Assembly: GCA_008671285.1 (NCBI GenBank)
Contig: RPYR01000133.1
Coordinates: 1 to 15,345, forward strand
From: Collinsella aerofaciens
GTDB lineage: Bacteria; Actinomycetota; Coriobacteriia; Coriobacteriales; Coriobacteriaceae
Direction: 5' to 3'
DNA: 15,345 nucleotides
A program made the position numbers and the translations under genes. Of this stretch, positions 7,188-14,219 are shown one piece after another (position 1 is the first letter of the stretch; the number at the start of each line of letters is the position of its first letter). The notes under the pieces are model-generated. The model was not told the origin of the DNA. It was given only the letters and a program-made list of their open reading frames with translations, and ran no database searches.

Positions 7188-8066
7188 GTGTACGATCGAC
7201 GACTTGAGGCCATATCGGCCGCCGCGGAGCTGGGAAGCTTCTCGCGTGCGGCGGCAAAATTGCGCGTGTCGACCCCGGCGCTCGTCAAGCAGGTGTCGGG
7301 ATTCGAGGCCGAGTTCGGCATCACGCTGTTCGAACGCTCGCACTCGGGCGTCAAGGTGACGCCGGCGGGCGCACTGCTGGTGGACGACGCGCGCTCGATC
7401 ATGCGGCAGTCCGAGGACGCGCTGCGCCGTGCCCGACGCGCGGCGGGCGATGGCGGTGCCGTGCGCCTGGGCGTGTCGATGATGTGCCCAGGGCGCCAAA
7501 CGCTGTCGATGTGGTCGGGCATCCACGATCTGGAACCGTCGCTGCGATTTGAGATCGTGCCGGTAAGCGACCTCTACGACGAACGCGAGACCGTCATGCG
7601 CAGCCTCGGTCGCGAGGTCGATGTGGTGCAGTCGAGTTTTTCGACCCCGCGCTGGGGTGACGCCTGCCAAAAGCTCCGCATCGTTAACGTGCCGTTTTAT
7701 ATCGACCTGCCGCGCACGAGCCCGCTGGCGCGCAAGAATCGCATTACGGTCGCCGACTTGGAGGGTATGCGCCTGCGCGTGCTCCGCCACGGCAACGACG
7801 CCATGGACAGCCTGCGCATCGACCTGTTGGCCGACGGCGGCGTGGACGTGATCGACGTGGACAGCTTTGACTTTGCGCTCTTTAACGAGGCAGAGGAAAA
7901 GGGCGACGCGGTGCTCACCTGCGGCGCATGGTCGGGGGTGCACCCGGCCTTTGTGGGCGTGCCGTTCCTGTGCGGCCGCGAGGTGCCAGTCTTTCTGCAC
8001 TACCCGCTCGAGCCCACCCTCCAAGTCCAAAAATTCGTCAACGCCATGGCCCAACTCCTCAAGTAG
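7188..8066 (+). CDS. LysR-family transcriptional regulator
   Basis: DNA-binding regulator, 292 aa from the preferred GTG start. The N-terminal winged helix-turn-helix covers about residues 3-60: LEAISAAAELGSFSRAAAKL leads into the recognition helix STPALVKQVSGFE and the wing LFERSHSGVKVTPAG. The remainder from about 92 (VRLGVSMM) is the periplasmic-binding-protein-like effector domain. The GTG at 7188 is chosen for the GGGAGA site and because MYDRRLEAI is the expected N-terminus; ATG 7155 would add 11 basic residues. Transcribed away from the SDR-MFS-oxidoreductase cluster, which it probably controls in response to a pathway compound. Its stop codon is the first triplet of a 56-bp repeat found again after the sortase gene. 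Confidence 0.9.
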   Translation: MYDRRLEAISAAAELGSFSRAAAKLRVSTPALVKQVSGFEAEFGITLFERSHSGVKVTPAGALLVDDARSIMRQSEDALRRARRAAGDGGAVRLGVSMMCPGRQTLSMWSGIHDLEPSLRFEIVPVSDLYDERETVMRSLGREVDVVQSSFSTPRWGDACQKLRIVNVPFYIDLPRTSPLARKNRITVADLEGMRLRVLRHGNDAMDSLRIDLLADGGVDVIDVDSFDFALFNEAEEKGDAVLTCGAWSGVHPAFVGVPFLCGREVPVFLHYPLEPTLQVQKFVNAMAQLLK

Positions 8067-8119
8067 CTCATTTAGGACGGGGCTTTTTTAGCCACTTTTG
8101 GCGTCCTACCTGCGCAATG
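8064..8119 (+). repeat. 56-bp dispersed element, copy 1 (3' end of lysR)
   Basis: Matches 14119-14174 at 50 of 56 bases without gaps. Both copies begin exactly at the TAG stop of the preceding gene (TAGCTCATTTAGGA) and end in CCTACCTGCGCAATG. Internally AGGACG (8074-8079) pairs with CGTCCT (8102-8107) and GGCT/AGCC flank a T-run, so it may act as a 3'-end hairpin or terminator for lysR. Confidence 0.7.
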
Positions 8120-8161
8120 CGGAAAATGCGAAAAATGACTGCAAATCGGTTACGCATGATT

Positions 8162-8190
8162 TTGCTTTTGCCCTGGGCTGGTTGTAGAAT
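8162..8190 (+). promoter_or_regulatory. Putative pilus operon promoter
   Basis: TTGCTT (8162-8167) and TAGAAT (8185-8190) with a 17-bp spacer. A start near 8197 would leave a leader of about 95 nt before ATG 8292. The -35 is weak (3 of 6), so an activator may be needed. No recognisable dedicated regulator gene lies in the operon. Confidence 0.5.
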
Positions 8191-8245
8191 CAAAAAACTT
8201 AAACGAACTACTTGTGCAGCTTGCGCGAAAGCTCGGGCTGCGGCT

Positions 8246-8253
8246 GGGGGGGG
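8246..8253 (+). repeat. G8 homopolymer tract in the adhesin leader
   Basis: Eight consecutive G residues, 38 bp upstream of the preferred adhesin start. If translation starts at GTG 8214 the tract is coding; if at GTG 8262 it lies where a Shine-Dalgarno sequence would. Such tracts are prone to slipped-strand length change. Confidence 0.85.
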
Positions 8254-8291
8254 ATGCGCCCGTGCGGGGTCCTTTCGGTCATATAGCGTCG

Positions 8292-11200
8292 ATGCGCCGC
8301 ACCTTTGTGATGTTGGCAGCGGTCTTATGCGCGTTCGTTATGGCCGGGGGGGGGTTGCCCTCGCGTGCGTACGGTGACGATGGCAACCTTATAGCGAACC
8401 CAACCTTTACCAACCAAGCTTCTGGTTGGTCGACGACCTCTCCGAATAAGAGAATCGGCGAGACGTTGAAGCTCGACCTCTCCACGAAGCTCCTCAACGG
8501 TCAAAGAAACCTCAAACAAGCTAACGGTAATCGTTTTGCGCTTGCGTGGAATCTTAGGCCACAGGATCAAAATCTTTATTTTGAACCTGGATCAACCTAC
8601 ACCACCTTTTCCACCCAGAGCGGCTCCACGTACGAGTGGGGCCTCAACCATCGCGCCGCAACCGAACACGACGTGCTGATGCTCACGATGGGTCCTCAAC
8701 AGGAGAATCTGTCGGTTAACAACGCAGGCCAAGACCAGCTCATGCAGCTGCGGACTTGGCTTAAGGCGCAGGGCAAGATGCCCCAGGGAAATACCGTTGA
8801 GCAGTACACCGTTTACAGCGATTCCTTTGCCGCAAATGGCGGCTTTGCTGGTAGCAGCGCTGACGGATCCCACTTTTCGTTTGAACAGAGCGACGGCCGC
8901 ATTGCGCTTTCGGTGTGGCTCGTAAGCTCTAACGGACAGGGTTGGTTCTCCTTTGGCACCAACAGCACGCATTATTATCGAGATCTTCCCGAGCAAGACG
9001 ATGAGTTTGCCTATCAGGCAGTCTATACCGCAGCGTCCGAAAAGACGATGCTTGCGCTGACTTGCTACGATTCAAATCTTACGGGTGCGAACGAACAATA
9101 CCGTGAGTGGTTTGGCAATCTGGTCAACGACGTTCATGTGGAAAAGCAGGGCACACGCGACATCTATAGTGATTTTGCCAAGGTGTATCAAGAAAATTCG
9201 TCCGAGACCATGACAACGCTCACGCGCTATGCGTTCTCGACCTCGAATCTTAAGAACGAGAATACGAACATTGCTAACGGCAGCTTTGAAGAGGATATAC
9301 ATCTAGGGAACCAGAGGCCCAGCAAGTTTACGTTGTGCTCGCCCCATTGGCGTACGACCGAGACAGACCATCGTATCGAGATCGTTGCCCAGAACGACTA
9401 CTATATCGACCCAGCTGGGCATTCTGTTACGTTTACGCCCTCCGATGGTGACTATGCAGCCGAGCTCAACGCACACGAGGCGAGTTCGCTCTACCAATAT
9501 GTGACGACCGAGCCGGGAAAACAGTACGAGTGGGGGCTCGATCACCGCGGCCGCTCGGGTCGAGACGCCATGGCCCTTATCATCGGTCCGCGACAAGAAA
9601 ACGAGCCGTACAAGGACAATCAAAAGGCACTCGATCAGTACCAGCAAATTGTTCAATGGATTCAAATGAGCGTCGATAACTATGTCGGCTTGGATGTGGC
9701 CAATTTTTCCCAATCGGGCTGCAGCAAAAAGATCATCCTGTATTCAACCAAGTTTGACAAAGTGGGCGGATTTGCCGATGCGTCCAGCGGAAGCGCGTTC
9801 TCATGGACGGCCGATGCGGAGCATACCGAAAAATGGTGCGTATGGATTATGGCGTCCGAAAACGACGCGTGGGCTTCCTACGGTTCCAACGCGCTCGAGC
9901 AGAACAAAAAGGTTGACTACGACTATACCTACACCATTCCGGATGGCCAAAACCAGAGCGTCTTTGCTTTTGTGGCCTACAACACGGCCAACGGGAGCAA
10001 TTCGATCGGCAACTTCCTCGACAATATCTCGTTTAGGGAGTTCTATCGCATCGAGACGTACACGACGCCCAACGGAAGCGGAACGTATTTTTATAACTCC
10101 GACAACGAGACAGCGGACTTTACGTATGCCAAAAACTACGTAGGGAAACAGGAAAAGAACTCCTACTTTATGGTTGACGCCAAGCGCGATGGCGGGGCAG
10201 TCTTTATCGGTGCTTTTGTCAACGGCGAGTTCTATTCCGCGGACGATAAGGCGCACTGGACCGAATTGGACGATGGCACCTATCACTTTAAGGTCGACAA
10301 GGTCACAAAGCACTACAAAGTGCACCTTGTGTTTTCTAAGGCGGGTGTTCAATACGATGTGAACGGTGGCAAAGCGTATCACTATGATCCGTCCAATGAG
10401 TCCACGGGCGATTTCGTGCAGCTTTCTGGTGCTGGAGCGAACTATACCTCCCATGCTGCCGAAGGGCAAAACGACGGTTGGAAGTTTATGGGCTGGGAGT
10501 ACGCGGGCTCGGGAAAAGCCATTCGTTTTAGCGCAGAGCACACGGTGACCCATACGGCTCCCGAGGGCACCACGGATTCCGGCACTCTTACCATTAAGGG
10601 CAAGAAGGTCGATTCGGATACCGGTGCTGCAGGCGATGAGGTAACGGTCAAAAACATTCCCGAGAGCCAAGGCGCGACGTTCGTGGCGCAATGGAAGTAT
10701 CGTCAGGCCTTTGTTGCTCAGCTTAAAAATGCCGATGGCACGTGGAGCAACGTAACGACGGGCGGTACGGTCAGCTCCAAGCTTAAGGGGGCAAAGGGCT
10801 CCATTGATGCCGGGGATCGCTCGGGCAAGGACGCCGACGCGTACAAAACTTCGGGTATCGCCTACTTTGTGGATGACGGCACGTTTGTGGAGGCGGTGGC
10901 CACTCCCAAGGAGGGCTATCACTTTGAGGGCTGGTACGACCTGTCAAATCAGGACGCCCCGGAGCTGCTGTCGTCTTCACCCACCTATACGTACAACGTA
11001 AAAGAGCGCCATACGGGATGCGTATACGCACGGTTCACCCCACGCACCTACACGCTCAAGGTTTCCAAGAGCGTTACGGGCAATATGGGCGACAAGCGTG
11101 CCTACTTTAAGATGACGGCGACCTTTACGGGCCTCAAGGCTGGTCAGACCTACGCCATCGAGTATTCGGATGCGTCTGCCCAAGGCAGCCATGCGCTCGT

Positions 11201-11597
11201 GGCGCGACCGAATGATCGGGCCGAGACCGTGGAAAACAAGACGGCCTTTACGGCCGATGGCCAGGGCAAGGCGACCATGCCGTTTGCCGTTAAGGACGGC
11301 CTGACCGTTTCGATTAAGGCGCTGGATTACAACGCGGTCTATACCGTGAGCGAAGACGATTATTCTTCGTTGGGGTATCAGGCTAAGCTTACGGGTGCGA
11401 GCGGCACGCTCAACGGTCCGCGTGTGACCGTTGCCGTTGAAGCTAAGGCCACCAATTCCCGACAGGTCGCGGTGCCTACGGGTATTACGCGCAACCCCAT
11501 CTATGCCCTGGCGATTTTGGCCGCCGGCGTGCTGTTGGCTACGGGTATGGTTGCGCTGCGTTTACACCGCGGCTCCAAGAGGGGTGGGCGCCTATGA
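8292..11597 (+). CDS. Large secreted adhesin-like pilus protein with VPTG sorting signal
   Basis: Predicted cell-wall or pilus-tip protein, 1101 aa. Signal peptide 1-28 (MRR, hydrophobic core, SRAYG). Two tandem copies of a module of about 260 residues follow (about 31-287 and 326-588), sharing YEWGLNHR/YEWGLDHR, a following GPQQEN/GPRQEN, and ends rich in aromatic beta strands; they look like jelly-roll ligand-binding folds but I do not recognise the family. Residues about 680-915 contain InlB B-repeat-like patterns (FMGWEY, FEGWYD). About 918-1058 is a Spy0128-like domain with an isopeptide triad K926, E1021, N1055. Then VPTG (1061-1064), a hydrophobic segment and a basic tail. The start is uncertain: ATG 8292 lacks a clear ribosome site; in-frame GTGs lie at 8214 and 8262. 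Base composition is more AT-rich than the metabolic genes. Position matches cpa of streptococcal FCT loci. Confidence 0.88.
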   Translation: MRRTFVMLAAVLCAFVMAGGGLPSRAYGDDGNLIANPTFTNQASGWSTTSPNKRIGETLKLDLSTKLLNGQRNLKQANGNRFALAWNLRPQDQNLYFEPGSTYTTFSTQSGSTYEWGLNHRAATEHDVLMLTMGPQQENLSVNNAGQDQLMQLRTWLKAQGKMPQGNTVEQYTVYSDSFAANGGFAGSSADGSHFSFEQSDGRIALSVWLVSSNGQGWFSFGTNSTHYYRDLPEQDDEFAYQAVYTAASEKTMLALTCYDSNLTGANEQYREWFGNLVNDVHVEKQGTRDIYSDFAKVYQENSSETMTTLTRYAFSTSNLKNENTNIANGSFEEDIHLGNQRPSKFTLCSPHWRTTETDHRIEIVAQNDYYIDPAGHSVTFTPSDGDYAAELNAHEASSLYQYVTTEPGKQYEWGLDHRGRSGRDAMALIIGPRQENEPYKDNQKALDQYQQIVQWIQMSVDNYVGLDVANFSQSGCSKKIILYSTKFDKVGGFADASSGSAFSWTADAEHTEKWCVWIMASENDAWASYGSNALEQNKKVDYDYTYTIPDGQNQSVFAFVAYNTANGSNSIGNFLDNISFREFYRIETYTTPNGSGTYFYNSDNETADFTYAKNYVGKQEKNSYFMVDAKRDGGAVFIGAFVNGEFYSADDKAHWTELDDGTYHFKVDKVTKHYKVHLVFSKAGVQYDVNGGKAYHYDPSNESTGDFVQLSGAGANYTSHAAEGQNDGWKFMGWEYAGSGKAIRFSAEHTVTHTAPEGTTDSGTLTIKGKKVDSDTGAAGDEVTVKNIPESQGATFVAQWKYRQAFVAQLKNADGTWSNVTTGGTVSSKLKGAKGSIDAGDRSGKDADAYKTSGIAYFVDDGTFVEAVATPKEGYHFEGWYDLSNQDAPELLSSSPTYTYNVKERHTGCVYARFTPRTYTLKVSKSVTGNMGDKRAYFKMTATFTGLKAGQTYAIEYSDASAQGSHALVARPNDRAETVENKTAFTADGQGKATMPFAVKDGLTVSIKALDYNAVYTVSEDDYSSLGYQAKLTGASGTLNGPRVTVAVEAKATNSRQVAVPTGITRNPIYALAILAAGVLLATGMVALRLHRGSKRGGRL
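8346..8354 (+). repeat. G9 homopolymer tract inside the adhesin signal peptide
   Basis: Nine consecutive G residues encode Gly-Gly-Gly at residues 19-21, just after the hydrophobic core. Gain or loss of one G would frameshift the protein almost at once. The current length is in frame (ON). All three codons are GGG, as needed for a pure tract. Confidence 0.9.
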
Positions 11598-12226
11598 GAA
11601 GACATGGCGCCAGCAATGCTGGTGATGGGCCAGCCGCACGAGCGGCCCCGCAGGGAAGACCCCGGGGCTCGCGGTATTCGGCCACGTCGAACGTGAGGTT
11701 GGGCGCCCATGCGGCACCAGATCTGGGAGAAGCGGACGACCGGCGCGATATCGTGGGCTTTCTGGCGCGCCTGGCATTTTTTGTCGTGACGCTCTGGCTG
11801 CTCTTTGGTGTGGTCTTGGGCGTGGGCGCAGTCACGACTGGCGAGATGACCCCCCGCATCTGTTCGGGTGACGTCATGCTCTACTGGAGGCTCAGCCAGA
11901 GCTTTAACGAGGGTGACGTGGTGGTATACACCGCGGATGGCGAAGAGCGCCTGGGTCGCGTGGTTGCCCGCCCCGGTGATGAGGTCACAATTACCGAGTC
12001 GGGCGAGCTCATGGTTAACGGGGCTGTTGTGGTGGAAAGCGATATCACCACGCCGACGCCGCGCTATGAGTCTGCTGTGGACTATCCCGTGCATCTGGGA
12101 ACGGATGAGCTCTTTGTGCTGGCAGATTTGCGCGAGGGCGGGCACGACAGTCGCCTGTATGGACCGATTGCCCGTTCGCAGATCAAAGGCAATGTGATCA
12201 GCGTGCTGCGCAGGTCGAACCTGTAG
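11594..12226 (+). CDS. SipA-like pseudo-signal peptidase (pilus assembly factor)
   Basis: Signal peptidase I fold, 210 aa. A long basic N-terminus precedes one membrane segment (about 54-80), then the extracytoplasmic domain. Box B, normally SGSMxP, reads TGEMTP (82-87), so the nucleophilic Ser position is Glu84. In box D, normally KRVxGxPGD, the sequence is GRVVARPGD (121-129), so the general-base Lys is Gly121. Box E is kept as FVLADLREGGHDSRLYG (174-190). The two positions are 37 residues apart, the same as Asp48 and Gly85 of the inactive S. pyogenes SipA, which is needed for pilus polymerisation. Its ATG overlaps the adhesin TGA (ATGA), so translation is probably coupled. A true peptidase is unlikely; a scaffold or chaperone for pilin and sortase is favoured. 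Confidence 0.9.
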   Translation: MRRHGASNAGDGPAARAAPQGRPRGSRYSATSNVRLGAHAAPDLGEADDRRDIVGFLARLAFFVVTLWLLFGVVLGVGAVTTGEMTPRICSGDVMLYWRLSQSFNEGDVVVYTADGEERLGRVVARPGDEVTITESGELMVNGAVVVESDITTPTPRYESAVDYPVHLGTDELFVLADLREGGHDSRLYGPIARSQIKGNVISVLRRSNL

Positions 12227-12248
12227 ACACGAAGCCTGGTTTTATTAA

Positions 12249-12260
12249 GGGCATATGCCC
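12249..12260. repeat. Palindrome before the pilin gene
   Basis: GGGCATATGCCC is a perfect 12-bp palindrome just before the strong ribosome site (AGGAAGG, 12264-12270) of the pilin gene. It may stabilise or process the mRNA so the backbone is made in excess; function is inferred. Confidence 0.45.
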
Positions 12261-12277
12261 GAGAGGAAGGATGCAAA

Positions 12278-13366
12278 ATGAAAACTGGAAAGAGGCGACT
12301 GGCTGCATTTGCGGTTGTGGCGGCCACGATGGTGCTGGCTTTGGTGGGGGTTGCTGCGCCCGCGTGGGCGGAGGGGCAATCCACTAATCCGCAGTTGTCG
12401 GTAACTGAAGGGAGGGTCACGATCACCTCGAAGCTCACCATGGATAAGTACGCCGTGGAGCCGAATGCGGACTTTAAATATACGATTGCGCCGGCGGAGG
12501 CGAGCGAGCTTACGAACACGGGTATGCCCGCTACTGCTGGAGTGGAAGGGGCCGTTTCGCTTTCGCCGTCTTCCGTAAATTATTCTGCCGAAGGTCTTTC
12601 TAGCGAAGATAATGCCGACGGCGTTACTAAGACAATAACCGCCCAAATGAGCGTCAGCCTTGTTACCTCAAGGTTCGCGGCTCCGGGCATCTATCGATAC
12701 AAAATTACGCAGACGCCGCCAGAGCTGGATGGCCTCAACGTTGTGTACAAGGAACTGTTCCTGGATGTTTACGTAGAAAATGGCAACTCAGGTTTAGTTG
12801 CTAAGGGCTGCACTCTTAGCACGGCGGCGGGATCGGGCAGCAAGATCTCAGGCTTTGAGAACAAATATGTCACCCATAAGCTGACCATCACAAAGGTCGT
12901 AGCCGGTAACCAGGGCGATAAAAATAAGGACTTTGAGTTTACCGTCACGATTAAAGGCGCTGACGGGGAGACTTATAAGTACGGCACTGTGAAAAACGGT
13001 GTTACTACCATGAACCAAACTACAACCAAGTCGGGAGCTACGTTTACCGAGACGCTTAAGCATGGGGAATCCGTCATCGTTTACGGTCTCTCATCGGAGG
13101 ATAAATTCGCCGTAACTGAGGCGGATTATCATGGCGACGGTTATAAGACGTCGTACAAGATTGGTGATGGCACCAATTCGACAGAAGGTAGCTCTATTGC
13201 CGAGAAAGCTATCGGTAATTCCGACACCACGGTGATCTTTACCAACACCAAGGATGTTACCGTTCCGACCGATGTTATTCGGACGGTCGTTCCCTATGCG
13301 GCAATCGTCGCGTTTGCTGCCGTGATGGGCGTGGTCTTCTTCCGTCCTCGCCGTAACCGCCGTTAA
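12278..13366 (+). CDS. Spy0128/FctA-like major pilin, VPTD sorting signal
   Basis: Predicted pilus backbone, 362 aa. Signal peptide 1-31 (AWA cleavage), two Ig-like Spy0128-type domains (about 40-195 and 198-326), sorting signal VPTD (329-332), hydrophobic segment and RPRRNRR tail. The second domain shows the isopeptide set K206 (LTITK), E281 (VTEADY) and N323 (FTNTK). The first has N195 (GFEN) and candidate K52, but the expected Glu in KITE is Gln145. N195 to K206 is 11 residues, as from Asn168 to Lys179 in Spy0128. K189 in GSK just before the domain boundary aligns with Lys161, the residue joining Spy0128 subunits. ATG 12278 is preceded by AGGAAGG 7 nt upstream, the best ribosome site of the operon. 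The sorting motif ends in Asp where streptococcal FctA has Gly. Confidence 0.92.
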   Translation: MKTGKRRLAAFAVVAATMVLALVGVAAPAWAEGQSTNPQLSVTEGRVTITSKLTMDKYAVEPNADFKYTIAPAEASELTNTGMPATAGVEGAVSLSPSSVNYSAEGLSSEDNADGVTKTITAQMSVSLVTSRFAAPGIYRYKITQTPPELDGLNVVYKELFLDVYVENGNSGLVAKGCTLSTAAGSGSKISGFENKYVTHKLTITKVVAGNQGDKNKDFEFTVTIKGADGETYKYGTVKNGVTTMNQTTTKSGATFTETLKHGESVIVYGLSSEDKFAVTEADYHGDGYKTSYKIGDGTNSTEGSSIAEKAIGNSDTTVIFTNTKDVTVPTDVIRTVVPYAAIVAFAAVMGVVFFRPRRNRR

Positions 13367-13386
13367 AACAGCGAGGATTACAGCCG

Positions 13387-14121
13387 ATGGAGCTTAAACG
13401 CATAGCTCGGCTGGCGAGAGCCGGCGACCGCGTACTTACGTGGTTTGCCGGCTTTCTCGTGCTGCTCATGCTGCTGTACGGGGGCTATTCGCTGTGGGAT
13501 ACAAACAACGTTATGAACGGCGGGTTCATCAGCGATGAGCTGCTGCACTACAAACCCACCGGGGCCAACGATTGCGCACGCCTGCAGGATCTGATGGCCA
13601 AAAATCCCGATGTGGTCGGATGGGTTACCATCGATGGCACCAACATCGACTATCCCTTTGTTCAGGGAAAAGATAACCAGGAATACCTCAACAAAAACGT
13701 TTTGGGAGAATCCGCGGTCTCGGGAGCGGTGTTTTTGGATGCGCGCAACAGCCGCACGATGACCGATTCCTACAATCTGCTCTATGCGCACCACATGGAT
13801 AACGGCGCGATGTTTGGCGATGTCGACCGGTTTTTAGACAGGGGCTTCTTTGACCTGCACCGCACGGGCACGCTCTACACGAAGGATGGGGCGTTCCGCC
13901 TGCGCATTGTTGCCGTGTGCTCGTTTGCTGCGAGTGATGACATTATCTTTGGGCCGGGAAACCTGGACCAGGCCTCGATGCAGACGCTGCTCACGCATGT
14001 CTCGCAGACGGCGGTGCACGAGAACATGGATGACGTTGGCCCCGATGCACGCATCATCGCGCTTTCTACCTGCAGCGATAAAACAAATGGGCGCCGAGCG
14101 CTCCTAGCCGAAATCTTGTAG
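13387..14121 (+). CDS. Class B sortase (pilin polymerase, SrtC-like)
   Basis: Membrane-anchored transpeptidase, 244 aa. A short basic N-terminus and one membrane helix (about 17-37) are followed by the class B fold: NPDVVGWVTIDGTNIDYP (73-90), the catalytic His in LLYAHHM (H135, AHH), the cysteine in LSTC (C229) and Arg in NGRR (236/237). It starts 20 bp after the pilin stop, with GAGG about 10 nt upstream of the ATG. It probably cuts the pilin VPTD and adhesin VPTG motifs between positions 4 and 5 and joins subunits through a lysine, as SrtC of S. pyogenes FCT loci does. No housekeeping class A sortase is in the window. The TAG stop begins a 56-bp element shared with the lysR end. Confidence 0.93.
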   Translation: MELKRIARLARAGDRVLTWFAGFLVLLMLLYGGYSLWDTNNVMNGGFISDELLHYKPTGANDCARLQDLMAKNPDVVGWVTIDGTNIDYPFVQGKDNQEYLNKNVLGESAVSGAVFLDARNSRTMTDSYNLLYAHHMDNGAMFGDVDRFLDRGFFDLHRTGTLYTKDGAFRLRIVAVCSFAASDDIIFGPGNLDQASMQTLLTHVSQTAVHENMDDVGPDARIIALSTCSDKTNGRRALLAEIL

Positions 14122-14174
14122 CTCATTTAGGATGGGGCTTTTCTGGCTACCTTTGCCGTCCTACCTGCGCAATG
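14119..14174 (+). repeat. 56-bp dispersed element, copy 2 (3' end of sortase gene)
   Basis: Copy of 8064-8119 (50 of 56 bases), again starting at the stop codon. AGGATG/CGTCCT can pair with one wobble. It marks the end of the pilus operon; together with copy 1 it brackets the whole operon in direct orientation. Confidence 0.7.
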
Positions 14175-14219
14175 ATTTTTCTGGGACGGGGATTTTTAGC
14201 TACGGCGTTCCGTTAGCTT

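Noticed and set aside
7083..8054. Minus-strand open frame opposite the LysR gene
   Set aside because: Low-quality His/Arg/Ala-rich translation antisense to a complete LysR protein.
8214..8291. GTG 8214 or GTG 8262 as adhesin start
   Set aside because: 8214 would put charged residues and the G8 tract before the signal peptide and has no ribosome site. 8262 is possible with the G-run as a weak site, so it stays an open alternative, but MRR at 8292 gives the cleanest signal peptide.
9718..9722. Internal thioester (Cys-Gln) domain in the adhesin as in Cpa
   Set aside because: Cysteines are present (for example in QSGCSKK and TLCSP) but I could not see the thioester-domain motifs around them.
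9801..10922. Minus-strand open frame inside the adhesin gene
   Set aside because: Antisense shadow with no start signal; the plus frame has a signal peptide, repeats and a sorting signal.
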